15,004 bases of DNA from CAZWCE01 sp964632505 (GTDB lineage: Bacteria; Planctomycetota; Planctomycetia; Pirellulales; Thermoguttaceae). The stretch spans positions 1 to 15,004 of the forward strand of contig CAZWCE010000038.1 in NCBI GenBank assembly GCA_964632505.1, in the 5' to 3' direction. Both the position numbers and the translations under genes were made by a program. The notes beneath the pieces are model-generated. The model saw nothing but the letters and a program-made list of their open reading frames with translations. It made no database searches and had not been told where the DNA came from. This document shows positions 8,986-15,004 of the stretch, piece by piece (within the stretch, counting starts at the first letter, position 1; the number at the start of each line of letters is the position of its first letter).

Positions 8986-10509
8986 ATGCCGGAAACAACT
9001 CGAGCCGAAGGAAATCGTCCACCAAGCTCCGTCCGCGATGCTCGCCGAGGATGGCTGGCGTTGATCCTCGCCGCGGTGATCGTCCTGTTGCTGGCATTGT
9101 TGCTCTCCTCGATCGTCGAGCGTCGGCAGGAGGCGAATCTCCGCGACGACCTCTTCCCGATCGATCGGCTCGAAACCGACAACGCCGCGTGGGCCGTCAA
9201 CTGGCCACGGCAGTACGATTCCTATCGGGCCCCGCACGAGAGCAGCACGCGAACCAAGTACGGCGGCACCTTTCCGCGGGATTACCTCGAGAGCACTCCG
9301 GCCAATGTCGTACTCTTCGCCGGATACGGTTTTTCGAAGGAGTATCTGCAAGCGCGGAGTCACACTTATGCGATCCACGATGTTCTGGCGACCGAACGCG
9401 TCGGCGAAAACACGCCCGCGACCTGCTGGACCTGCAAGAGCCCCGACGTCCCGCGACTGATGTACCAATACGGGGCGGAGACACTCGAAGAGGAATCGCC
9501 TCCGTTGCAAGAGGCGGTGCTCGCCGGAGCGGGTCCTTTCTACGAGAAGAACTTCCACGCGATCAAGGATCAGATCGAGCATCCGGTGGGGTGTCTCGAC
9601 TGCCACGATCCGGAGACGATGAAGCTGCGTATTTCGCGACCGGCGCTGCTGGAGGCCCTCGACCGGCAGGGCCGTGATCTCTCGAAAGTCACCCATCAAG
9701 AGATGCGGTCGCTCATCTGCGCGCAGTGCCATGTGGAGTACTATTTCCAGAAGGAAGGCGATTACCTGACCTTCCCGTGGGACCATGGGACGCGTGCGGA
9801 AGAGATCGAGGCCTATTACGAGGAATCGGACATCTCCGACTGGACTCATGCGATCAGCGGCACGCGGATGGTGAAGATCCAGCATCCCGATTACGAAATC
9901 TACCGCACCGGCATTCACGCCTATCGGAACGTGGCATGTACGGATTGTCACATGCCGTACCGGACCGAAGGCGGCTTCAAGTTCACCGACCACGGCGTGG
10001 CCAGCCCGCTGAACAACATCAATAACTCCTGCGCCGTCTGTCATCGTTGGGGAGAAGAGGAGATCCGCCGCCGGGTTGAATCGATCCAGGACACCATCGC
10101 CGCCGGACGCGACCGGGCGGAACGGGTGATCGCCACCGCCCATTTCGCCATCGCCGCCTGCGATCAGGCCGGAGCCGACCAAGAGCAGCTCGCCGAGGCG
10201 AGGGCCAAAGTCCGCAAGGCGCAACTCTACTGGGACATGGTGGCGGCGCACAACGGCATGGGGTTCCATTCGCCGCTGGAATGCCAGCGTCTGCTGACGA
10301 TCGCGGTGGAAGCGGGCCAGGAGAGCCGTCTCGAAAGTCGACGCCTGCTCGGCATGCTGGGCGTCGAAACCCCGCCGCAGGTGCCGGACTATTCGAGCAA
10401 GGAGAAGGCCCAAACGCTCATCGGGCATTTCACCGAAGGAGATCCACCGGATCTGCTGAAGAACCAACCCTCCGGCGAGCCAAAGGCTAACCCACCGGAA
10501 AACCGTTGA
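8986..10509 (+). CDS. nrfA: NrfA, pentahaem cytochrome c nitrite reductase (ammonia-forming)
   Basis: A 507-aa enzyme (EC 1.7.2.2) reducing nitrite to ammonium on the outer face of the cytoplasmic membrane. The catalytic haem site is CWTCK (147-151), with the lysine ligand typical of NrfA. Four CXXCH sites follow: CLDCH (203-207), CAQCH (245-249), CTDCH (318-322) and CAVCH (349-353). By family alignment R124, Y252 and H300 correspond to the active-site Arg, Tyr and His, and E251, K297 and Q299 to the calcium site. Residues 23-44 form one long hydrophobic segment after RDARRG, with no clear signal-peptidase site, so a membrane anchor seems likelier than a cleaved signal. I preferred the ATG at 8986, with AAGGA 7 nt upstream, over the ATG at 8932, which adds 18 residues and lacks a comparable site. 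The tail after about residue 465 is hydrophilic and possibly disordered. Confidence 0.95.
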   Translation: MPETTRAEGNRPPSSVRDARRGWLALILAAVIVLLLALLLSSIVERRQEANLRDDLFPIDRLETDNAAWAVNWPRQYDSYRAPHESSTRTKYGGTFPRDYLESTPANVVLFAGYGFSKEYLQARSHTYAIHDVLATERVGENTPATCWTCKSPDVPRLMYQYGAETLEEESPPLQEAVLAGAGPFYEKNFHAIKDQIEHPVGCLDCHDPETMKLRISRPALLEALDRQGRDLSKVTHQEMRSLICAQCHVEYYFQKEGDYLTFPWDHGTRAEEIEAYYEESDISDWTHAISGTRMVKIQHPDYEIYRTGIHAYRNVACTDCHMPYRTEGGFKFTDHGVASPLNNINNSCAVCHRWGEEEIRRRVESIQDTIAAGRDRAERVIATAHFAIAACDQAGADQEQLAEARAKVRKAQLYWDMVAAHNGMGFHSPLECQRLLTIAVEAGQESRLESRRLLGMLGVETPPQVPDYSSKEKAQTLIGHFTEGDPPDLLKNQPSGEPKANPPENR

Positions 10510-10514
10510 TCGCA

Positions 10515-10541
10515 AGAAGAGGATAAGTAAGCACCTCTTCT
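10515..10541 (+). terminator. Hairpin after nrfA, possible terminator
   Basis: AGAAGAGG (10515-10522) and CCTCTTCT (10534-10541) form a perfect 8-bp stem with an 11-nt loop, five bases after the nrfA stop. A second inverted repeat, AACCGG (10544-10549) with CCGGTT (10566-10571), follows directly. Neither has a run of T on either strand, so this is not a textbook intrinsic terminator. Its position between convergent nrfA and lnt makes a role in ending or protecting the nrf transcript plausible. Confidence 0.35.
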
Positions 10542-10678
10542 CAAACCGGCAAACTCCTTTAGGAACCGGTTGTCCGAATTGAGGACTTCAAAAGCTCGAG
10601 TGATGCTGAAAAATCGAAATCCTGTCCCGCCGGCAAGGGCCTGGATGGAGTTGCGGAATGCAAGGCTCTTTCTCGTCA

Positions 10679-12277
10679 TCATTCCGCACAGGCTTCACCA
10701 TTTTTCTTGCGCCGACTCTGCCACCACTGTTGTAATTCATACCCCAGAAGGAATAGCGTGACAAGAAGAAGTGATGGAAGAAGCAAATAGCCGAACCGAT
10801 TGTAGAAGGTCCGTCCGGTCAGTAGAGGAATCTCCGCTGTGATCGCCGTTTCCTTGTTGACATCCGCTCGCTCGAGAATGTTTCCGGTCGGCGACACGAC
10901 GCAGGAGACTCCGGAGGCCGTACAGCGAGCAAAGTAGCGACGATTCTCGACCGCGCGCATCAAGGCGAGTCGCATGTGTTGTTCGAGGGCCAGGGGATTC
11001 TCGAAAGCCGTACCGTTGGCAAGCGTCACAATCACTTCGGCACCCTGAGCGACCGTTTGCCGCACATGTCGCGGCACCATATCTTCATAGCACATCAACA
11101 CGCCGACTTTCATCCCCCGACGAGATTCCAGAGGCTTCGCATTTTTTCCCGTCATCCCGATCTCATCAATGTCGGCAAGTTTTCGAAGCTTGGGAAAGAA
11201 TTGCTGGCCGGGGACGTATTCTCCGATCGGCATCAGGGATCGCTTCATGTAGCGGGACTGGATCGTTTGATCGGGATTGACGAGGAATGCCGTTTGAACG
11301 AACGGACCTTCCAAGGGATCTGCGTCGGAATGATAGCTCTTCCCTCCAGCGAGGAGTTCGCAGGCCAAGCCCGCGGCTGGCTGCAGATCGACCTTTGGAG
11401 GCGCGGAAAAAATCATGGTCTGATCCGGATCCTGAAAATGTTCTAGTTCGAAGGAATAGGTTCCCAGCGTACATTCGGGCCAGAGAACCAGGTCGAGATC
11501 TTCCTCGATCGCCAAGGTTTTCCGTCGCATTTTTTCGATCGAATCGGTGAAACGAGGATCCACTTGGATGATGGCCGTGTTGACCGCATGATGCGAGGGG
11601 AAGACCTCTTGCCAACGCTCCAAACGATGGTAGCCGAAGACGAGCGAAGCGATCAACAGCGTGACGGCGGAGATGCCGTATCCTGAAAATACGAGGTTCG
11701 CCCGCTTCGTGCGTGGATGGAGCATCACATGAACGAGTCCCGCCGGAAGTACGGCGATGAACATGAAGATAAAAGAGATCCCCGCGCTTCCCACCAGTTC
11801 GGCACTCTGCAGAAAGGGCAAAAAATCGGTTTGAGAATACGCGATTTTCCAAGGAAGCACTTTCGGCCAAAAGGCTTCTAAAGCGACCCATGTCGTGGGA
11901 ATGATCCACAACCGGGCGATCCCTTTTCGGAGTTGCCAAGAGGCAAGGCCGGCGATGAGCCCCAATGGCAGCGCTTCCCAAAGTCCCAAGACGACGAACA
12001 GGATCCGCGAGACATTCACTCCGACACCGGTAGACATCCTCAGTGCTCCCGGAGCCCAGTGAAAGGCGATTCCCAACGCGATCGCACCCATCATTCCCCC
12101 GAGGAGAAAAGCCGCCCGGGGGCGTACTTGGGTGACGATCACGAAAAACAAGGCGAATCCGATCCAGGAAGTCACATAGTACTCCGACCAAACCCAACTT
12201 ACGGACATCAGCAGTCCAGTGAGCACACTGGCGAGAAAAAGTCCCAGATAGCGACTCAGATCGATGGTTTTCATCAT
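10679..12277 (-). CDS. lnt: Apolipoprotein N-acyltransferase Lnt
   Basis: A 532-aa inner-membrane enzyme that transfers an acyl chain to the N-terminal cysteine of lipoproteins, the last step of lipoprotein maturation in diderm bacteria. The N-terminal half (about residues 10-216) carries around seven hydrophobic segments. A nitrilase-like periplasmic domain follows (about 231-485), then a final membrane segment (about 497-513) and a basic tail. The catalytic triad is intact: E268 in LWPEC, K345 in RYMKRSLMPIGEYVP and C396 in LMCYEDMVP, close to E267-K335-C387 of E. coli Lnt. Residue N421 in TLANGTAF sits at the usual conserved position. The protein starts ATGATG, so 12274 is an equally possible start; the ribosome site is weak (GAAG). 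It appears to be monocistronic, converging on nrfA and separated from the next upstream minus-strand gene by a hairpin terminator. Confidence 0.92.
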   Translation of the reverse strand: MMKTIDLSRYLGLFLASVLTGLLMSVSWVWSEYYVTSWIGFALFFVIVTQVRPRAAFLLGGMMGAIALGIAFHWAPGALRMSTGVGVNVSRILFVVLGLWEALPLGLIAGLASWQLRKGIARLWIIPTTWVALEAFWPKVLPWKIAYSQTDFLPFLQSAELVGSAGISFIFMFIAVLPAGLVHVMLHPRTKRANLVFSGYGISAVTLLIASLVFGYHRLERWQEVFPSHHAVNTAIIQVDPRFTDSIEKMRRKTLAIEEDLDLVLWPECTLGTYSFELEHFQDPDQTMIFSAPPKVDLQPAAGLACELLAGGKSYHSDADPLEGPFVQTAFLVNPDQTIQSRYMKRSLMPIGEYVPGQQFFPKLRKLADIDEIGMTGKNAKPLESRRGMKVGVLMCYEDMVPRHVRQTVAQGAEVIVTLANGTAFENPLALEQHMRLALMRAVENRRYFARCTASGVSCVVSPTGNILERADVNKETAITAEIPLLTGRTFYNRFGYLLLPSLLLVTLFLLGYELQQWWQSRRKKNGEACAE

Positions 12278-12347
12278 GCTTCATTGAATGGCTTTGAAGA
12301 ACGTTGGAGATATCCCATGCACAATACAGCCCCAATTATCAAAGAGA

Positions 12348-12369
12348 CCCGCCTCCCGAAGGAGGCGGG
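12348..12369 (-). terminator. Intrinsic terminator with cUUCGg loop
   Basis: A perfect 9-bp GC-rich stem (CCCGCCTCC with GGAGGCGGG) closes a four-base loop. Read on the minus strand the loop is TTCG closed by C-G, the extra-stable UUCG tetraloop, and TCTCTTT follows. On the plus strand the loop is CGAA and no T-run follows. It therefore best terminates the minus-strand transcript of the small secreted protein, whose stop is about 110 nt upstream, and separates it from lnt. Confidence 0.6.
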
Positions 12370-12480
12370 CATGTCGTGCAATGGGAAAGTCAATAGTAAC
12401 AATTTGAACCGGCAGCGATCCAGCAAGATCAACTCCCGTAAATGAACGGATCCTGTGACACAGAATCTCGCGGAAGAGGG

Positions 12481-12894
12481 TTAACTCTCCTCTTTATTCT
12501 CTTTTTTCTTAATGACGAGTTGATCTTCTTCCCAGTAAACGCAAAGTTTGACGTCATCGCCGTGGGCATCGGCGTAAAACATCTTCTCGGCAAGGAATGG
12601 CTGCTCGTTTACCACGGTTGCGGCATAAGCGGTGTGATTCCCGGCTTTGACCTTGAATTCCGCTTTATCTTCCGCGTTCAACATTTTTCCACCTTGCTTC
12701 TCGCATTCATCCGGCCCCCAAGTAGGTTCCGGCTTCACGTCGATAATCACACAGATGGGTATTTCGGTGCAGTTTTGGATGCAGACCTTGACGTCTTTTT
12801 TTGCACCGCCACCTCCACCGCCGGCGAGGGCATTTCCTTGAAAACCTACGATGGAAGCGAATGCGATGAGGCAAATCCATTGTTTGAAGTTCAT
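12481..12894 (-). CDS. Small secreted protein of unknown function with a hexaglycine mature N-terminus
   Basis: A 137-aa protein I do not recognise. Residues 1-24 form a Sec signal peptide: a short N-region with one Lys, a hydrophobic core (WICLIAFASIVGF) and an ALA cleavage site at 22-24. The mature protein would begin with six glycines. It has cysteines at 38, 42, 48, 64 and 118, an odd number, with three clustered in KVCIQNCTEIPICVIID. The C-terminus is highly charged (VIKKKENKEES). There is no lipobox, membrane segment or haem motif. I chose the ATG at 12894 because AAAAGGAG lies just upstream and the signal peptide starts there; an in-frame ATG at 12942 would place 16 hydrophilic residues in front. 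It lies 114 bases downstream of the DUF1559 gene but has its own candidate promoter. The clear signal peptide and ribosome site make it a real gene. Function unknown. Confidence 0.8.
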   Translation of the reverse strand: MNFKQWICLIAFASIVGFQGNALAGGGGGGAKKDVKVCIQNCTEIPICVIIDVKPEPTWGPDECEKQGGKMLNAEDKAEFKVKAGNHTAYAATVVNEQPFLAEKMFYADAHGDDVKLCVYWEEDQLVIKKKENKEES

Positions 12895-12944
12895 GTCGTA
12901 CTCCTTTTCCTGAAAAGAACTTTTTAAAAAAATAGTAATCACAA

Positions 12945-12970
12945 GTAACGGTTGAGATTATTGACGTTCC
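12945..12970 (-). promoter_or_regulatory. ECF-sigma-like promoter of the small secreted protein
   Basis: On the minus strand, GGAACGTC (12970-12963) is followed after 12 nt by CGTTAC (12950-12945). GGAAC and CGT with a 15-17 nt gap is the general form of ECF-sigma promoters; here the gap from GGAAC is 15 nt. The predicted transcript would start about 45 nt before the ATG at 12894. The same GGAACGTC-CGTT arrangement precedes the neighbouring DUF1559 gene. The assignment is inferred from the repeated motif and from position. Confidence 0.45.
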
Positions 12971-13008
12971 CATTTTGCACTTCATATCGAAGCGTGGTTC
13001 ACATTCTG

Positions 13009-13884
13009 TTAAAAAGTGCGTTCCACGATTTCTTGTTCATTGCGGGTGCAGAGCGCCCCGATCACATAATCATCGGCCGTGCTCGCGAGAAAAGAAACGC
13101 TTCCGTCGGCGAAGGCGGTGAAGGCCCCTCCTACATGATGGCAATACAAGTTGCCGCGTTCATGATTGATCTCGCCGTCGCAGTAAATCGTTCCCAGTCC
13201 GTCGGCCCAATTGCCGTGTTCCTCCGGCAGGCGGTCCGCCGATTCGGTGACGAGGATCGTCTGGCTCGTCCCATCGGTCACATCACTGAGCTTGATGAAC
13301 GGTTGCGTCGTATCCCTTTTGACGACCAAAATCCCGTTGCTCAGTGCCGTATCCCATCCCGCTCCGGTCGCGCCGCTTCCCATGATGCCGCAATAATCGG
13401 TATCTCCTTCATGCTTCCAAGCGGAGGTGGGACATCGGAAAACGGGTAAAACCGTTTTCGCCGCGGCAAGATTTTCTCCTTCGTTCCACGCCTTCTTGAG
13501 CTGAAATCGCTCATAGAGATTGTTCTGCTCCAGATAGGGGAGAATATGGAGACTCCAGGAATGGTGTAAATCATCTATGCCGTAATTCCCTGCGGGGAAA
13601 TGGGACTTGGCATCATGAAACATGTGCAACGCGGTTGCCTGATTCTTCAGGTTGTTGCGACATTGCGTCCGCCGCGATGCTTCACGTGCCTGCTGGACGG
13701 CCGGCATCGTCAGTCCGATCAACATCCCGAGGATCCCGATCACTACCAAAATCTCGATGAGGGTGAATCCTGCCCGACGCTCTCGGATCGAATCATCCCA
13801 GGAGGTCATCACCTCACCCCATCCATGGTCGTCGTATTTGCCCGCCTCGGCGAAACATTGACTTGGCTTCTTAAAAATGGGCAT
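13009..13884 (-). CDS. DUF1559 family protein with prepilin-type N-terminus
   Basis: A 291-aa protein of the DUF1559 (planctomycete prepilin-like) family; function is not established. The type III signal is clear: RRAG|FTLIE with predicted cleavage between G39 and F40 and Glu at +5 (E44), then a hydrophobic helix (FTLIEILVVIGILGMLIGLT) and the family motif PAVQQAREASRRTQCRNNLKN in the next residues. The C-terminal H-X9-DG motif runs from H250 to D260-G261. The protein is expected to be exported and perhaps assembled like a pseudopilin. The ATG at 13884 follows GAGAGGAGACC, a strong ribosome site, but makes an unusually long 39-residue leader. The internal ATG at 13809 gives a 14-residue leader, closer to typical, with a GAGGTG almost touching the start codon. 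No pilus assembly genes are in the window. Confidence 0.9.
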   Translation of the reverse strand: MPIFKKPSQCFAEAGKYDDHGWGEVMTSWDDSIRERRAGFTLIEILVVIGILGMLIGLTMPAVQQAREASRRTQCRNNLKNQATALHMFHDAKSHFPAGNYGIDDLHHSWSLHILPYLEQNNLYERFQLKKAWNEGENLAAAKTVLPVFRCPTSAWKHEGDTDYCGIMGSGATGAGWDTALSNGILVVKRDTTQPFIKLSDVTDGTSQTILVTESADRLPEEHGNWADGLGTIYCDGEINHERGNLYCHHVGGAFTAFADGSVSFLASTADDYVIGALCTRNEQEIVERTF

Positions 13885-13919
13885 GGTCTCCTCTCTTTCC
13901 TGATTTGAATGATTTCAGA

Positions 13920-13946
13920 TAAACGAAAGCCACACGCCGACGTTCC
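13920..13946 (-). promoter_or_regulatory. ECF-sigma-like promoter of the DUF1559 gene
   Basis: On the minus strand, GGAACGTC (13946-13939) is followed after 13 nt by CGTTTA (13925-13920). The gap from GGAAC to CGTT is 16 nt, within the range for ECF-sigma promoters. A start near 13913 would leave a leader of roughly 30 nt that includes the strong ribosome site. The identical 8-base box occurs upstream of the adjacent small secreted-protein gene. It could also be an activator or repressor site rather than a promoter. Confidence 0.45.
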
Positions 13947-14587
13947 AAACATTCCACCGAGCCAAAACGATTGCACCTTTTTTTCTGCGGCCTTGGTGAT
14001 TCGAGTGGTTCCCCCCGTCTTATCCCGACTCAATAGCGAATGCCCCTTTTCTTGGTACTCGCTTTTGTTGCCTGGAGTTCCGCAATCCCTTTGCAGATTG
14101 CAGAAGGAAAGCGGCTGATAGGAAATACAACCACGGATAATAATCTTCCTTCCGTCAAAGGGACGGTGGTGGTCTCCAGTCGTGCGTGAAGCGCATCCAA
14201 ATACGTCTTTTGCGATTTTGATTTGGCAAGCGCTGAACGCGAAATAATGAATGGACAAAGCAATCACTGGAAAAAGAGCCGTTGATTTGTCCACGTCACG
14301 CGCTGCATTGTACGAAGCTGAAAAAACAGGTCAATCATCTGCGCAAGCCGAGAAACCTTTTATTGTTAGGAAGAATAGGCAGGGTGATTGCCCTAAAGAG
14401 AACAAGGGAAAAGGGTTACGAGCACTCGTACTTTGAGAATTTTTTCTGTTTTTTTCGAATACTTTTTCCGAGGGGGTAGACATCCGTTCGGAAGAAGGGT
14501 GGCATAAAGAAGATAGAAAAGAGTGTTTCACTCAAGTCAGTGGAACTCCAAGCACCCTCGAACCCCCATTGCAGGTCTGATGAAGCA

Positions 14588-14609
14588 GATGATTTCTTTG
14601 GAAATCATC
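14588..14609. repeat. Perfect 9-bp inverted repeat (hairpin)
   Basis: GATGATTTC (14588-14596) and GAAATCATC (14601-14609) are exact reverse complements around the loop TTTG. No T-run follows on either strand, so it is not an intrinsic terminator, and no gene boundary lies beside it. It could be an operator-like palindrome, part of a structured RNA or a remnant end of a mobile element; nothing distinguishes these. Confidence 0.5.
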
Positions 14610-14857
14610 GCGGAGAGATCATGTTCACTTGATGTTCCATTGACAGAGGTAGTCGGTAGAAGAGCGAGGGATTTCGCGAGGAGCCTTGCCCAGAGGATAG
14701 GGTACAGCAAACGGCGTCGCGCTGAATGCAATGCTCCATCATTTCAATTCAACACGAACGTAAAGAAATCATGGCAAGAAAGACTTGAAATAGCAACCGG
14801 ACGCTTTGCGGGCACATTCAATGAGGTTCTTCCGACAATTTAGTGGCTGATTTATGA

Positions 14858-15004
14858 GTCTTTGTCGTCGATCACGATTGGCTCGGCTCGGATTCACCAA
14901 CCAAAGCAGGGGGGCGTTCCCTGCCGCGCCCTCCACCATCTCCGCCTCCTATCGATCACAGCACGCTGCTGAAGCGGATGAAAATCAAAGCCCGGGACTT
15001 GGAC
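14858..15004 (+). other. Open frame running off the window end, possible 5' part of an unidentified gene
   Basis: After a TGA at 14855-14857 one frame stays open for 49 codons to the window end. It reads VFVVDHDWLGSDSP, then a proline-rich stretch (RPPPSPPP), then IDHSTLLKRMKIKARDLD, whose last part looks like a charged helix. The only ATG in this frame is at 14978, with no good ribosome site. It may be the start of a real gene, the tail of a decayed gene, or chance. I do not recognise a family. Confidence 0.2.

Larger units (their letters stand above)
13947..15004. other. 1.06-kb stretch without a convincing gene
   Basis: No open frame here combines a plausible ribosome site with a recognisable protein. 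Frames of 60-160 codons exist on both strands but have low-quality composition and no family motif. What can be seen: a small inverted repeat GCAATC (14082-14087) with GATTGC (14096-14101); the hairpin TACGA-GCAC-TCGTA (14417-14430), followed nine bases later by a T-rich run (14440-14455) that could be a weak plus-strand terminator, though no plus-strand gene precedes it; and a perfect 9-bp hairpin at 14588-14609. The stretch may hold decayed genes, regulatory RNA or simple spacer. Confidence 0.5.

Noticed and set aside
8827..10515. 562-codon open frame on the minus strand opposite nrfA
   Set aside because: nrfA on the plus strand has all five haem sites and the active-site residues; the antisense frame has no family motif.
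11166..12335. 389-codon minus-strand frame overlapping lnt
   Set aside because: Overlaps lnt out of frame; the product is Arg- and Ser-rich with no motif, while the lnt frame has an intact catalytic triad and membrane segments.
12442..13449. Plus-strand frames at 12442-12927 and 12952-13449
   Set aside because: They are antisense to the small secreted protein and the DUF1559 gene, both of which have signal sequences and ribosome sites; the plus-strand products show no motif.
13809..14294. 161-codon minus-strand frame upstream of and overlapping the DUF1559 gene
   Set aside because: It overlaps the DUF1559 start and its promoter-like element, and the product is compositionally mixed with no domain.
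14560..14572. GGTTCGAGG on the minus strand as a tRNA T-loop
   Set aside because: The flanking bases do not form a 5-bp T stem and no acceptor or anticodon arm could be built around it.
14523..14843. 106-codon plus-strand frame starting at GTG
   Set aside because: No convincing ribosome site and no recognisable domain; possibly a remnant, but I cannot support it as a gene.

Overview
The window most likely comes from a planctomycete. The best marker is the minus-strand gene at 13009-13884, a DUF1559-type protein with a prepilin-like N-terminus and a C-terminal H-X9-DG motif, a family strongly expanded in Planctomycetes. The lnt gene implies a diderm envelope and the nrfHA pair implies respiratory nitrite ammonification. 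The coding DNA is moderately GC-rich. I cannot place the genus from the sequence alone.

Layout. Positions 210-8058 (+) hold a compact trehalose cluster: glgX/treX (glycogen debranching), treT (trehalose glycosyltransferring synthase), treY (maltooligosyltrehalose synthase) and treZ (maltooligosyltrehalose trehalohydrolase). treT and treY are 2 nt apart, and treY and treZ overlap by ATGA. A near-consensus sigma70-type promoter at 8164-8192 then starts a separate unit, nrfH-nrfA (8304-10509, +), encoding the tetrahaem quinol dehydrogenase and the pentahaem nitrite reductase. These units converge at about 10.5-10.7 kb on a minus-strand block: lnt (10679-12277), a small secreted Cys- and Gly-containing protein of unknown function (12481-12894) and the DUF1559 gene (13009-13884). 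A strong hairpin at 12348-12369 separates the small-protein unit from lnt. The last 1.06 kb (13947-15004) has no gene I can support.

How the genes work together. TreX, TreY and TreZ convert glycogen or maltooligosaccharides to free trehalose. TreT interconverts trehalose with NDP-glucose plus glucose. One transcript therefore carries both a polymer-derived route and a nucleotide-sugar route, which in principle closes a glycogen-trehalose-NDP-glucose loop. NrfH passes electrons from the quinol pool to NrfA for six-electron reduction of nitrite to ammonium.

The least expected signal is a shared element upstream of both the DUF1559 gene and the small secreted-protein gene: GGAACGTC, then 12 or 13 nt, then CGTT. 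It has the form of an ECF-sigma promoter and suggests the two envelope proteins are co-regulated. No CRISPR array, complete mobile element, tRNA or rRNA was seen.
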